Below are positions 22,131-33,229 of a DNA stretch of 64,000 bases, piece by piece; the first letter of the stretch is position 1, and every line of letters begins with the position of its first letter. The stretch comes from Cynocephalus volans. Lineage: Eukaryota; Chordata; Mammalia; Dermoptera; Cynocephalidae. The DNA lies in the NCBI RefSeq assembly GCF_027409185.1, contig NC_084471.1:9900035-9964034 (forward strand). The letters run 5' to 3'. Both the position numbers and the translations under genes were made by a program. A model generated the notes under the pieces. It searched no databases. It was not told the DNA's origin and saw only the letters and a list, made by a program, of their open reading frames with translations.

Positions 22131-22930
22131 AGCCAGCTGTGGTCCCCAGTGACCGCTATGATCTTAAAGCCAGGGGACCCTCCCATGCCTCATCAACTTG
22201 ACCTTCAAGGCAGCTTCGGTCTGGTCGACCACTCCTTGAACCACTCTCTTCTTGCTTCCATGATGCCACACTTCCCCAGTTTTCTTTCTACCTCTCTGGC
22301 TATTCTTTTATATATTTCTTGGCTAGATGTTCTTCCTCTGCTGGTGGAATTTCCCAGAACTCAGCCCAGGCCCCTTTCTCACCTGACTCTGCACCCACTC
22401 TCTCCCTCAGCCATCTCATCTCTCTGTAGGCCAATAACTCCTAAATTTCTATTTCCAACCTGTTTCTTATTAAATCAATGAGATACTTCAGCATCTCACA
22501 TATAAGCAAACCCCCAGTGGAATGTCTTATCTCCCCCCACAATCTTCTTCCCCTTCAGTTTCCCCATTTTGATAAATGGAGCCTCCATGCCCCCAGTCCT
22601 ACATGCTGTCTGCTCATTCTCCTTCACCCTCCCTCACAGGGCCTGTGGCTTCTACTTTGCCAATATACCTAGTGTGAGTCCCCCTTGCTCGACCTCCACT
22701 GCCACCACCCGGATCCAGGCCATTATCAGCTGCTGTAGACTGTCGCCTGGTCTCCTTGCTTTCACGCCCCACCCACTTCTAATTCATCTTCTATGCAGAA
22801 TCCATAGTGATGATTAAAATGCAAATCTAATCTCATCACTCACATGTTTAAAACTTTTTGATGGTTTCCCCTGGATTTGGTATAAAATCCAAAGTCACTG
22901 ATGTAATTCACAAAGCCCTATATGAGCTAG
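22130..22930 (+). repeat. L2, long plus-strand fragment
   Basis: Follows L2 over about 800 bp: 'cgaccactccttgaaccactc', 'catgatgccacacttccccagttttctttctacctctctggc', 'ccactgccaccacccggatccaggcc', 'aatctcatcactcacatg', 'ctggatttggtataaaatccaaagtc', 'caaagccctatatgagctagg'. Confidence 0.8.
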
Positions 22931-23975
22931 GCTAAGGACATTAAATTAAATGTCTGTAGGATGTAGGCAAATGGCTTGAATAAATGAAGCTGGCTGAAGT
23001 CAGAGACAATAGGGAGGAGTGGGAACTGTGGCAAACTGGGGAGTTCATGCCTGTCTAAGAGTATAGTCTCTTGAATCCAGCAGACAGTTGGCATGCGGAA
23101 GGGCATACTTGGAGCCAGATCTTCTGTTATTTTGAGAAAAACTGGTCATCCAGATTTTTAAGTAAAGGTATGAAGTTATAACCTGGCAACTAATTCACAG
23201 ACATTTTTATACTACACAAGACAAAAACAAAAGACAAAAACCACCTCTGTGGGTCAGAGGCAGCCCCTTCAGCAGCCAAAGGTTGACCTCTGGTCTACGG
23301 ATTGTGAACAGAACTTCTGTTAGGAAAATTACAAATACCTTTGTTTGACAAGCATTTAATGGTTTCTTTGGGGGGTGCAAAAATAAAGTGCCTCTTCTCC
23401 CCTTCTCCCCAATAAGAGAGACAGAGGAGTATGTTGCATAATAGAACAAAAGGGTGTCTTCCTTGTCATGAAAAATTTTGCCTTTTCCATTGAATTGTGG
23501 ACTTTTTCCAGGTTGGCCAGAAGGGAGGAGATTTGGAGGCCCTAGAACTAGGGAGAGAGAGGAAATGGGGAAAAGGCTTTGTCCCATGTTCCTGGCTTGG
23601 AAACAGGGCAGCAGGCGCAGCCTGGGAGGAAAGGGCAGGAAGGGCCTCCACGTGCCGTGGTGCGACAGATGGGCTCCAGGAATCTGGCCAACTTCAGTCT
23701 TTTCCAATTCTACTCTCTCATCTCCTCTCTCCTTCCCTGCTTTGACAGTCCCACCCCCCCAGGCTCGAGCTAGTGCTGGCTGCCTTGGGAGGAAGCTGTG
23801 TTCAGAGAGCTGGGGCAGCTTGGAGAGGCGATGAGCTGGTCAGAGGACACCTGAGCCAGAGGCAGCAGGTGACACACAGAACCTGCCTTCGACCACCCAC
23901 AGAAATATTTGAGAAGGCCCGCATCCCAGCAGAATGGAGGCTTCAGTTGGTTTATATGAATATTTCAGGCTAAAG
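22931..23975. other. intergenic, no gene seen
   Basis: Frames up to 166 codons on the minus strand (23207-23707) and overlapping plus-strand frames; composition is ordinary and nothing is recognised. Confidence 0.4.
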
Positions 23976-23979
23976 TGGC

Positions 23980-24135
23980 TTTGGGAGCATGCAGGTTGTG
24001 CTTGCAACATCTCATTTAATCGTCCCAGCAACCCACGATGTAAGGGTTATTATCCCCATTTCGCAGGTGGGGAAACAGACTCAAGAGACAAAGTTACTTG
24101 CCGAGGCCATGGGCCACAGGGCTAGTAAGTGCTGG
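23980..24135 (+). repeat. MIR SINE
   Basis: 'acatctcatttaatcgtcccagcaacccacgatgtaagggttattatccccatttcgcaggtggggaaacag' followed by 'cacagggctagtaagtgctggagcc' is the classical MIR layout. Confidence 0.9.
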
Positions 24136-25159
24136 AGCCACCAAGAAGTGGGAGAGAAGTGGAAACAGTGTTTCTAAGGAGAGAGAGCTGGGCGGCTGTG
24201 CTACAGCCCTGCTGCCTGCCCCCTTTCAGAAACAAACAACCCAGAAGTCAAATGTTGGTGCAAACGGAAGTCAGCTTTTATTCAGGAACACTGGTGGCCT
24301 GAGGAGAGATGTTGGGCTAACCTATCTCTCTGGTAAACCTGACAGAGAAAGGCCAGGCTAAAGCCATCTCAAAGACTCAGATTTACTGAGGGGTTTTTAA
24401 AGAGGGGGTTGAGGGAATGGAATGTGGGAAACAGAAAACAGGAGGGTGGGGGCTGTGCAAGGAGCCAGGTGCAAATTCTCACCAAGGCTCTATCTGGTTT
24501 CTGCTCCCGTCCTTGCTGTTATCTCAGAGTCTGGGTAGTACGTGAAAGTCTGCAACTTCAGGCTGGCTGGAAAACTACTTTACATTTTTGTAAATAATGT
24601 CATCTTGCCCCATAACCGAGGTTCAACATATCAACTAACCATGGAAAAAGAGGAAACTCAGAGAAATGCATGCCAAGAAAATTTGTGTCTTTTCAAAATT
24701 TGCCTCCAGCCCACAGGGTCCCAACATGGCTTCAGTCCTGCTCACTCTGGCAGCTGCACAGAGAAGCAGCTGAGGGATGAAGGGTTTGCTCCGGCCAGTT
24801 CGTGAGTCAGTGGCTGTCGTTTTCTACAGCCTCCTGGACGGCTCGTTGCTGCACTTTCCAGCTGTGGTTCTGTGGTTGTCCTGGATGATGCCTTTATTGA
24901 CATTGCTTGAGCTTTTGTCCTGGAGGGGCCCTGGGAGAGAGGCTGAGAAACCAAGGGCAAGCCAGACATGCTCATTGCCAGGGTGGCTCAGCTGCATGCA
25001 GGAGGCAGAGGCACTAACAGCGGGTGGGCAACGTGGCAAATGAGCAGATGGAGGCTCATGCAGGAGCTGGGGGAACCCAGACGAGGAGTGATTAATCCTC
25101 TATGGGGGAGGCCGGGTCCTTCCAGATTCTCCAGAATGCGTCTGAGGTGCACCTTGGAG
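24136..25159. other. intergenic, no gene seen
   Basis: No clear repeat call. 'cagcttttattcaggaacac' near 24270 contains a minus-strand AATAAA and might mark an LTR, but no other LTR feature supports this. Confidence 0.4.
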
Positions 25160-25164
25160 AGTGT

Positions 25165-25612
25165 CTTTGATTCTTAGGTGCCATAACAAAGTACCACAAA
25201 CAGTGTGGCTTAACGGAGCAGAAATTATTGTCTCCCAGTTTCGGAGGCTAGAAGTTGGAAATCCGGTGTCAGCAGGGCTGCGCTCCCTTGGAAGGCACCA
25301 GGGAAGGATTGCGGCATACGTAGCTCTGGTAGCCTCAGGTGGGCCTTGCTGGGTAGCTGTGATGCTCCAGTTCCCCTCTTCCCATGGCCTTCTCCCTGCG
25401 TCTTCACGTCAGCTGCCCTCTGTGCATGTCTGTCTCTGGGTCCTTTCTTTATAAATACACCAGCCATACTGGATTAAGGCCCTGCCCTCATGACCTTATA
25501 TGAACTTGGCTAAAACTGCAAAGACCCTATTTCCAAATGAGGTCACATTCTGGGATACTGAGGGTTAGAGTTTCAACCTATCTTCTTTTAGAGGACACAA
25601 CTCAAGCCACAG
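25165..25612 (-). repeat. MaLR LTR, MLT1-like, minus strand
   Basis: Mirrored MLT1 text: 'taggtgccataacaaagtaccacaaac', 'gtctcccagtttcggaggctagaag', 'caaagaccctatttccaaatgaggtcacattctgggatactg'. Confidence 0.75.
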
Positions 25613-25784
25613 CAGAGAAAAGCGAGAATTCCCCCAGGAGAGGAGAGAAGGGGTTCTTAGGCAGGGCCAGAGGCTGGCAGGTGTGAGGTCCAGGGCGTGA
25701 GCAGTGGGGAGGGGAAGCTTGGGGAGGGCGGGGCGAGACTGGAGCCAGTTTGAGGATGAGGATGGACTGAGGGAAGGTGGTGCA

Positions 25785-25985
25785 GTGCTGGGCTTTGGAA
25801 TCAAGCCCACCCGGGTTTGAATCTCGGCACTGCCACTGGCTCTGAGACCTTGGGCAAGTCAGTTAACCTCTCTAAGTTGCAATTCACTCTTCTATAAAAT
25901 GGGCATAAAGGGCTGTCACAAAATGTTGTTGGGAGGATTAAATGAGTTAAAAAGAAAATATAGTACTTAGCATACTGCCTCGTAT
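25785..25985 (-). repeat. MIR SINE, minus strand
   Basis: 'gggtttgaatctcggcactgccactggctctgagaccttgggcaagtcagttaacctctctaag' followed by 'ataaaatgggcataaaggg' and 'ggaggattaaatgag' is a nearly complete mirrored MIR. Confidence 0.9.
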
Positions 25986-26371
25986 GAGAATGACCTTAAA
26001 AAATAGAAGTTACTCTTTGTTTCTTTTAAAAAAGGGTGTTGCCCTTCTGTGTAGCCCGAGATTGTCACCATTCACCAGTAATAAAGGAGAGAGCTTTGCA
26101 GATAATTCAGCGAGTGGCTCCTCCATTCCATCTCTGACCATCTGGAAAGTTCTTCCTTTGTCTGTCCTCTGAGAGTTATACCCAAGGTTAGGGCACTTGG
26201 GGGAGTTTGCTTTTTCCAACCTCCTCAACTCAAGCTTCTGGGTCCGTTTGACTTATCGCAGACTGTAGGCCTGGGAGGAGGAAGAGGTCTGGGGGAACGT
26301 GGTTCTCCACCCAAATGCTCAGTTAAAAAAAGGGCAGGTATTTCACTGAACTGCAGGGGACAAAGAGCCTT

Positions 26372-26401
26372 GGTTTTTGTTGTTGTTGTTGTTGTTGTTG
26401 T
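26372..26401. repeat. (TTG)n microsatellite forming the element's tail
   Basis: About nine TTG units; on the minus strand this is (CAA)n immediately after the A-rich 3' end of the VNTR element. Confidence 0.85.
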
Positions 26402-26924
26402 TTTTAAATTTTATTTATTTATTTAAATTTTTATTGAATCAAAATTGATTATACAAATTTTGGTGGTTCAACACTGAGATATGTTGATCAAATCAATATT
26501 ACTATACATATTGTTACAAATCATAATTATTCTTTATGCCCCTTGTCCAATCCCTCCCCATCCCCCTTTCCCTCCCCCCACCCCCCTCTAGTCACCCTAG
26601 ATTTCTTCTCTCCTTCTGAAAGAATAATGGTTACTCTGTTCATTTGCTGCCCAGAAGATCTGTCCAATGCTGAGAGGTGTGTTCAGGTCCCCCAATATTA
26701 TCATGGAGCAGATGCCTCTTCCATCACTATGAAATGGGCTCTGTGGAGAGAGACATCCTCCTCCTTTCTTTGTCTCTGCTGGTGACTCTCCTTGTGTCAA
26801 TGCACTCCAGCGGCTGGTGGACCATCTGCATGGTGGTTATGGTGTCTAGCCGCCTTCACAGCAGCCATGGTTACTGTGGTGACTGTGGTGGGCCACCCAC
26901 ATGGAGAAGATATTTTTGGCATGC

Positions 26925-27735
26925 TCCTTGGTGCTGGCAGTGTGCCTGGTTGTGCAGAATGTCCGATCCCCAGCTCCATACCCCAGGTCCCCAAGTGGGT
27001 CCTGAGGTGCTGGCACGGGGTGCCTGGTTATGGGAGGGGGGTCCGGTCCCCTTCTCTATACCCCGGGTCCCTGGGCAGGCCCCAAGGCACTGGCACGGTG
27101 AGCCTGGTTGTGGGAGGGGGGCCCAGTCCCCTTCTCCATGTCCTGGGTCCCCAAGTGAGCCCTCAGGCACTGGCACAGGGTGCCTGGTTGTGGGAGGGGG
27201 GTCCAGTCCCCTTCTCCATGCTCTAGGTGGGCCCCAAGGTGCTGGTGAAGTGTAGCTGGTTGTGGGAGCGGGGTCTGGTCCCCTTCTCCATGCCCCATGT
27301 CCCAGGACGGGCCCTGAGGTGCTGGTACTGTGTGCCTGGCTGTGGGAGGGAGGGTCCCGTCCCCTTCTCCATGCCCTGGGTCCCCAGATGGGCCCTGAGA
27401 TGCTGGCGCAATGAGCCTGGTTGTGGGAGGGGGGTCCAGTCCCCTTCTCCATGTCTCGGGTCCTCAGGCGGGCCCCAAGGCACTGGTGTGGGGTGTCTGC
27501 TTGTAGGAGGGGGGTCCGGTCCCCTTCTCCATGCCCCGGGTCCCTGGGCAGGCCCCGAGGTGTTGGTGGTTTGCCTGGATGTGGGACTGGGGTCTAGTCC
27601 CCGGCTCCAATCTGTGGGTTCCTGGGTGGGGCCCCAAGGTGCTGGTGGTGAGAGTGGTTGTGGGTGGGAGTCCTGCCCCTGGCCTCATGCCTCATGTTCC
27701 CTGGTGGGCCCCAAGGCATTGGTGGTGTGCCTGGG
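26925..27735 (-). repeat. 80-bp VNTR inside the L1-derived element
   Basis: Unit starts are readable at 27001, 27081, 27161 and 27233 and continue to about 27700. Most units are 80 bp and some are 72-79 bp. Each has 'gcctggttgtgggagggggg' or a variant, then 'gtccccttctccatg', then 'ggtcccc..gggccc.aaggtgctgg'. Units vary by substitution and small indels. Long frames open on both strands (up to 193 codons) result from the periodicity. Confidence 0.9.
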
Positions 27736-28619
27736 CCGAAATTAATTTTTGTCCTTTGCTTACTTCTAACACGGGGGACCTTCCTGTGGGAACCAGTACT
27801 TGAGCTTTGTGGTTCAGCTAAATTGCTGCTTTGCTGCTGTTTCCCTAGGGGAGGCTTTTTGTGCAGCTCAGGGTTTAATGGTTGACTTTATAGGTACTTC
27901 TAGCTCTCCGGAGACCCAGTGCACCTGGGTTGTGTAGAATCTCTGATCTGGGCCTGTTTTTTTATTAAACTACACCCCATGCAATTCTGCATTCCTGACT
28001 AGTCTCCTCTGAGTGGTCCTGTACTGACTGGGGGGCAGGTCAGCTGTCCTTGCTGTGTCCCAGTGTTCTCCTGGTATTCCCATCTCACCCACCACCCATG
28101 CTCCAAACACTTCCCATGGGACAGGCCCTGCTCTGGTCCCTTGTGATGACTCACCGGCCTCTGAATGGCTCCTTTTTTTCAGTTGTTCTGGCTCCTCGCT
28201 CCTGCATGGGTCCACAGGAACCCTATCATTGGTCTTGCTGTCCTGGGGGCCACTAAGGCCCTCTTCTCTCCTGCCACCTCCAAGTAACCCCATCTGAAGG
28301 GCACAGCTGCGGCTTCTGCCGGCTCCTGCTCCATGTGCTCAGCAGCTCCAGCCTTAAAGCAGCCGTGTCCCAAAATGCTCAGAGCAGCTTTTTCTTTCTC
28401 TCATCGTGGCTTCTCCCGCCTTCATGCACTCCATAGGCCTCTCCTGCTCTTTCCCTGAGCTCCAGCAGCCCCAGCTTGGCTGATGTTACATTTTTATCAT
28501 TGTAAATTTGTTGATTTGTGGGAGAGAGTGATGCTGAGGACCGTCTATTCTGCCATCTTGACCGGAACTCAGCCCTAGTTTTTTTTTTAATTAAAATTAT
28601 TTTTTTCCTAGGAATGAGA

Positions 28620-29585
28620 CATGCAGGACCAATTATTACTAATTTGAGTTGAATAAAATTTTATTGCTAACAATAACAAAAGAACAACCCAGTTTTAAAA
28701 AGGGGCAAAGGAGTTACACATTTCTCCAAAGATATACAAATGGCCAATAAGCCACATGAAAAGATGTTCAACATTGCTAGTATCAGGGAAATGTGAATCA
28801 AAACCATGAGCCCACTTCAAACGCATTAGAATAGCTTTTATTTAAAAAAAAAAAGAAAAAAGGAGAAGGAGGAGGAAGAGAAAGAAAAGAAAAGAAAAAA
28901 GTGTTGGTGAGGATGTGGAGAAATTGGAACCTTTGTGCATTGCTGGTGGGAATGTGAAATGGTGCAGCTGCTGTGGAACACAGGATGGCGGTTCTTCAAA
29001 AAATTAAACGTAGAATCACCACATGCTCCAACAATTCCACTTCTGGGTATATACCCAAAAGTATTTAAAGCAGGGACTTGGACAGATGTTTGTATACTCA
29101 TGTTCATAGCCACATTATTCAAAGTAGCCAACAGGTAAAAACAACAGTTTTTACCTGGATGGATAAACAAAATGTAGAATACACATACAATGGAATATTG
29201 TTCAGCCTTAAAAAGGAAGGAAATTCTGACACGTACTACAACATGGATGAACCCTGAGGACATTATGTTAAATGAAACAAGCCAGTCACAAAAGGACAAA
29301 TTCTGTATGATTCCACTTACATGAGGTACTTATAGTATAAGTATCTGTCTCATAGAGACAGAAAGTAGAGTGGTGGTTGCCAGGGGTTATGGGGAATGGG
29401 CAGTTAGTGTTTAAGGGGTGCAGAGTTTCAGTTTGGAAAGATGAAAAAATCCTGGACGTGGATGATGGTGGTGGTTGCACAGTAATGTGAATGTACTTCA
29501 TGCCACCGAACTGTGCACTTGAACATGGTTAAAATGGTAAATTTCATGTTATATTTTACCACGATAAAATAAATAAATAAAATGA
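28620..29585 (+). mobile_element. old L1 3' end, plus strand
   Basis: ORF2 C-terminal and 3'UTR text: 'gatatacaaatggccaataagccacatgaaaagatg', 'gtgcattgctggtgggaatgtg', 'tctgggtatatacccaaaag', 'ccaggggttatggggaatggg', ending 'ttatattttaccacgataaaataaataaataaaatg'. Stops throughout. Confidence 0.85.
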
Positions 29586-29589
29586 AAAC

Positions 29590-30606
29590 TGCTGATGCAG
29601 AAAAAAACAAACAAAAAAATCCTTGCTTGCCACTTTATCTGCTGCCCCTAGAGTTTCTGCAGTGGACGCCGGTACGCAGAAGTGCTTCCTTCCGTGCGAC
29701 TGCTCACGACTTAGGTTTTTCTAACCTGTGGCGTCATAGGTCCCTCAGCTGAGGAATTCTTCTACCATGAGGGATTTTAGGAACATAATCCTCGGTTGAA
29801 GAGGAAATATTTTCTGGGGAAAAGATAATGGAGCAGTGCAGGAAGCACTCACTGGATTTGAGATGACCAGATGGGGTCCAATGGGAGCCAGTTTGTTAGA
29901 CATGGGAAAGGGTAAAGGAGCAAAGAAATCACCTGCATGGTCTGCACCAGTTCTTGGGCTCTCTCTGCAACTCACAATGGCCCCACAGTTCTGGTGAGCC
30001 CCGTCCTGAGGTTGAATGAGGGGGAAAGGAGAATTCCACCCATTCCCCAGGCCTGACCCCAGCCCTACGTGCAGCCCACCGTGCCTGTTAACCAAGTCAG
30101 GAAGAGGACCCCAGCAGCAGCCCACCCCTCTCCCTGCACAGGTTTATTCCTATCCAGTGCCATTTCCAGTGCATTCTGGTTACTGCCGGATCAAGCTGGG
30201 GTGAGATGTGTGGGCGACAGTTCCCCCCGACACCTAGATTGTTTGTAATCTCTGCACCTCTTTAAGCCTCCCTGCCCCCCTCCTCTCCTCCAACTCCTAT
30301 TCTCTCTGGCTTCTCCATCTCTCCCCTCATCCTCTTCCCTCTCTTCTGTTCACATTACCACCTACTCACTTTCATGTCCCGACCCCTCTTTGCTTCCATT
30401 TCTCTTACTTCAGGATCTGCCGAGGTGCTCCTTCCCAGGGTGGGCGGGTGCCCACGCACCCACGTGAGCTGCTGACTCGATCGCTTGCTTTTCCTGGGAG
30501 AGGCCGCCTCCTCTATTTCCTCTCCCAGATTCCTCCTTGGAGAGCTGAGGGGTGAGAGAGGTAACAGACACCCAGGGAAGCCTTCCCGCAGGCAAACCCG
30601 ATGCAG
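29590..30606. other. intergenic, no gene seen
   Basis: Single-copy looking sequence without assigned repeat. Open frames are modest (up to 126 codons on minus) and unrecognised. Confidence 0.4.
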
Positions 30607-31428
30607 GAAAACCTGCTTTTCTTAAAGGTTAAGGATTTAATCTGGACACTATAGCTTTTTGGTTTTCTTGCCAATTTTTATAGGCAGTGCAAATAAAGGA
30701 AAATAACTAGGAATACTGCAACAATGGAACAGTATAATGGGCTTCTCAGTAATGTGGAACAGGTTGCAAGACTTTTATCAGATTAAGCCTTTATCTTTGT
30801 GGTTTTCACATTTAAGAATGGAGTAAGTTTATTTTGCTTAAGGAGTTTGATCCCATCAACACTATAGCCATTAGGAGTCATATTTTAAGAGCTATTTTTC
30901 TCATAAGTACTACTATAACAGTCTACTTTACCAAAGTTTTCATTAGATGTCAGATCTTTACATGATTACCCTTATATCTTAAGTGAAAGAAAGGATCACT
31001 TCAATATATGGAAAAATGAAGTAAAGGGTGAAGTGGAATGAAATTCAGTTTACTCATTATATAAACTGGCATAAATTCACTTAAAGATCTGAATTGCTGT
31101 ATATGCTATGCTATATTCAGAAGCAGATTTTAATAGCCTGTGTGAGATGTAAAGTTTTTTTCCCCATAATCGGGACGCAGCCTTTCAGATACTTTGAATT
31201 TAATATAAGGTGTATGTGTTGTTTGTAACCTTATGTAGAATGCAAGTATGGTATTGACATTCTGGATTTTATATGTAACAGTTAAAATTTGGAAGCTACT
31301 CCATTTAACCTGTTTAACATGGGGTGGGAGAGAATTTACAAGTCATTCATTGGAAGAAATAATTGTCGCAAAATATATTGCTTATACTCTGCCTGGAAAA
31401 AAAAAAAGAAAAAAGAAAACCTGCTTTT
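30607..31428 (+). pseudogene. retrocopy of an unidentified mRNA 3' end, with TSD
   Basis: About 775 bp of A/T-rich, non-coding sequence ends in 'ctctgcctgg' plus an A-rich tail (31396-31414). It is bracketed by GAAAACCTGCTTTT at 30607-30620 and 31415-31428 (perfect 14 bp). That is the structure of an L1-mobilised, 5'-truncated retrocopy. The text lacks any L1, SINE or LTR cue and looks like a 3'UTR. The only signal near the tail is a weak AATATA-type hexamer. The parent gene was not recognised. Confidence 0.75.
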
Positions 31429-32349
31429 ATCAAACTAGTGGTTAGGGGGTGGGTCTTCTTGGATTTGCCTCAAGGATCCCCTAAGAATCTTTTTCTTTTA
31501 TTGGATGTGCATCTAAAACAGATTTCAAGCTTACCTATGGCAGCTAGACACCCTACTGTTAGCAAATAAGGAAAAGTAACCATCAGCTTCTTTACTCCCC
31601 CGGTGCTGGGCAGAGTGGAATGCAGGCTGGGAAACACTATTACTAATATAATGACAAAAAGCCCCCCAGGACCCAAGGAAGCTGCCCGGAAGTTTTCTAA
31701 ACAGGCTAGCTGCCACAACCAGCAAGCAGAGGAGCGAGCTGTGCTGACGTGCCTGCTTTAAGGATGCTTCTGGACAAGTCAGGAGCTCACAGTTTGCTCC
31801 CACGAGCTCATTAGTGTCTGCTGAGCTGTACTCTGCAGACTCCCGGCTCGCGGTCCCCTCAGTGAGGCAGCTGAGAAGCAGCAGCCGCGGCTGCCTCCCA
31901 ATGGCCCCGACTGTAATCTGCTCAAGATGCCCACACCAGATCTCAGCTGCAGGAAGCAGAGCGAGGCTCAGGCAACCCCGAGAGCCACCCAGGAGCTGGT
32001 GACTCAGCACGGGACGTGGGGGTGAGACTTGGGGTGTGAGGGGCCAGTCCTGGTAACAACGGAGTCCAGGGGCTTTTGTGCAGAAGGCAGGAAGCTGAGT
32101 CCTGAGAACAAGCTCAGCAGTAGAACAGCAATCTAATGAATTTATAGTAATTCCTCTTGTGTCACTGAATCCTCCCTGTGGGTTTAGAAAGACAGATCCC
32201 CTGCTTCATGTTTCCTAAAATGCAGCCTGAACCAAGGTCTAAATTCCACAGCCAAGTGACCCCTCTTTTCCTTTCCTGCTACCCACCCACACCCCCAATC
32301 CCAAACCCAAGAAATTATACAGAAGCATCCAGAGTGATGTGGGTGGAGA
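31429..32349. other. unique sequence downstream of MCHR1
   Basis: No repeat or gene assigned. 31530-32010 carries a 159-codon minus-strand frame with no recognisable protein. Confidence 0.4.
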
Positions 32350-32355
32350 TTTTCC

Positions 32356-32371
32356 TTTATTCATTTTTATT
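32356..32371 (-). promoter_or_regulatory. candidate MCHR1 polyadenylation signals
   Basis: Two AATAAA hexamers on the minus strand (32371-32366 and 32361-32356) lie about 860 bp past the MCHR1 stop codon. They are the first canonical signals seen downstream of the stop in that orientation, which would give a 3'UTR of about 0.9 kb. The cleavage site itself is not determined. Confidence 0.5.
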
Positions 32372-33229
32372 GAGGAAGGGCAAGAAAATGATGCCAACAC
32401 ATCAGGGACTAGAATGCCCCCTGCGCATGCAGAACACATGTACATTCACTCTGGATTAGCGACTGATGAGCAAATGTGCCCCATGAAGAGAATGTCCCAC
32501 AGCTGCAAAAGCCCCCTTCCCCCATTTTTGTTAGTTTCAAAACCCCCACCCGCAACCACTTCAGGTCACCTTGTCATTCTCGGTAAGCGGATCTCCTAGC
32601 AAATTGGGCTTTTACTTCTGTGGGCTCAGAGCCCCACCCCCAAAATAAACATGCATCCCCTAGAGATACAGGGAAATCAACACAGGACGCTGGAACACGC
32701 AGAGACGGCATGCTTCGTTTTTCATCATCTGCCAGCTTGGGAGAGAGGCTGCTTTCCATCCTATCAGTGAGAGACGGGAGCGTTCAGCCCGCACCACCTT
32801 TCCCATCTCCCCAGGGCCCTGTGCAACACAGCCCCGGCTGCTCACACCCTGGCCCTGCCCGATTGTAAATAAGCCCAGCCAGGAGCCGTCTACCTCTTCC
32901 CATGGGAAAAAGACATTTAGGAGCCAACTGATATAGAGCTCAACTGAACGTTCGAACCCAAATTTTCTTTTTTCTCAGTTTCTGTTCCACTCAAAGGTCT
33001 CATCCTGCTCCCCTAAGGGGATGTCTGATGTCTGAGCCCCAAACCTGGCTCCAAGCCTCCCCAGTAACTTGTGGGCCACATTTATGCTGAATGTGTTTAG
33101 CTGCAACAACCCCTCGCCACCCAGCCTCCCTGAGTTCTCCCAGGGCGGTCTTGGGTTTTTCTTAGCACCTCTCCCCATGGTTTGTGGTGGTGTCCTGACT
33201 TAAAGGTGTCCAGGGCCGCTGGGAAAGTG

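Larger units (their letters stand above)
26366..28584 (-). mobile_element. L1-derived VNTR-bearing non-autonomous element, copy B (complete)
   Basis: On the minus strand the order is as follows. First an L1-type 5' start, 'GAGTTCCGGTCAAGATGGCA', at 28570. Then about 830 bp of 5'UTR-like sequence, then ten to eleven units of a roughly 80-bp GC-rich tandem repeat (27735-26925). Then a unique stretch, a scrap of L1 ORF2 endonuclease sequence around the GDLNTPLS codons (about 26745-26640), a G-rich block, and an A/T-rich 3'UTR with 'caataaaaat'. The tail is A-rich, then (CAA)n. ORF1 and almost all of ORF2 are missing. Flanks AGCCTTGGTTTTT (26366) and AGCCCTAGTTTTT (28571) form an 11/13 target duplication. 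Copy A at 15403-16076 has the same deletion junctions. It cannot encode its own reverse transcriptase, so if mobile it would depend on L1. Confidence 0.85.

Noticed and set aside
26677-27745. Long open frames on both strands (up to 193 codons) resembling Gly/Trp/Pro-rich proteins
   Set aside because: They lie inside the 80-bp VNTR of the L1-derived element; the near-periodic GC-rich unit keeps several frames open by chance and both strands are open at once.
1-32000. SLC25A17 exons, expected as the neighbour beyond the MCHR1 3' end
   Set aside because: No mitochondrial-carrier signature was found on either strand; in human the gene is much farther away than 33 kb.
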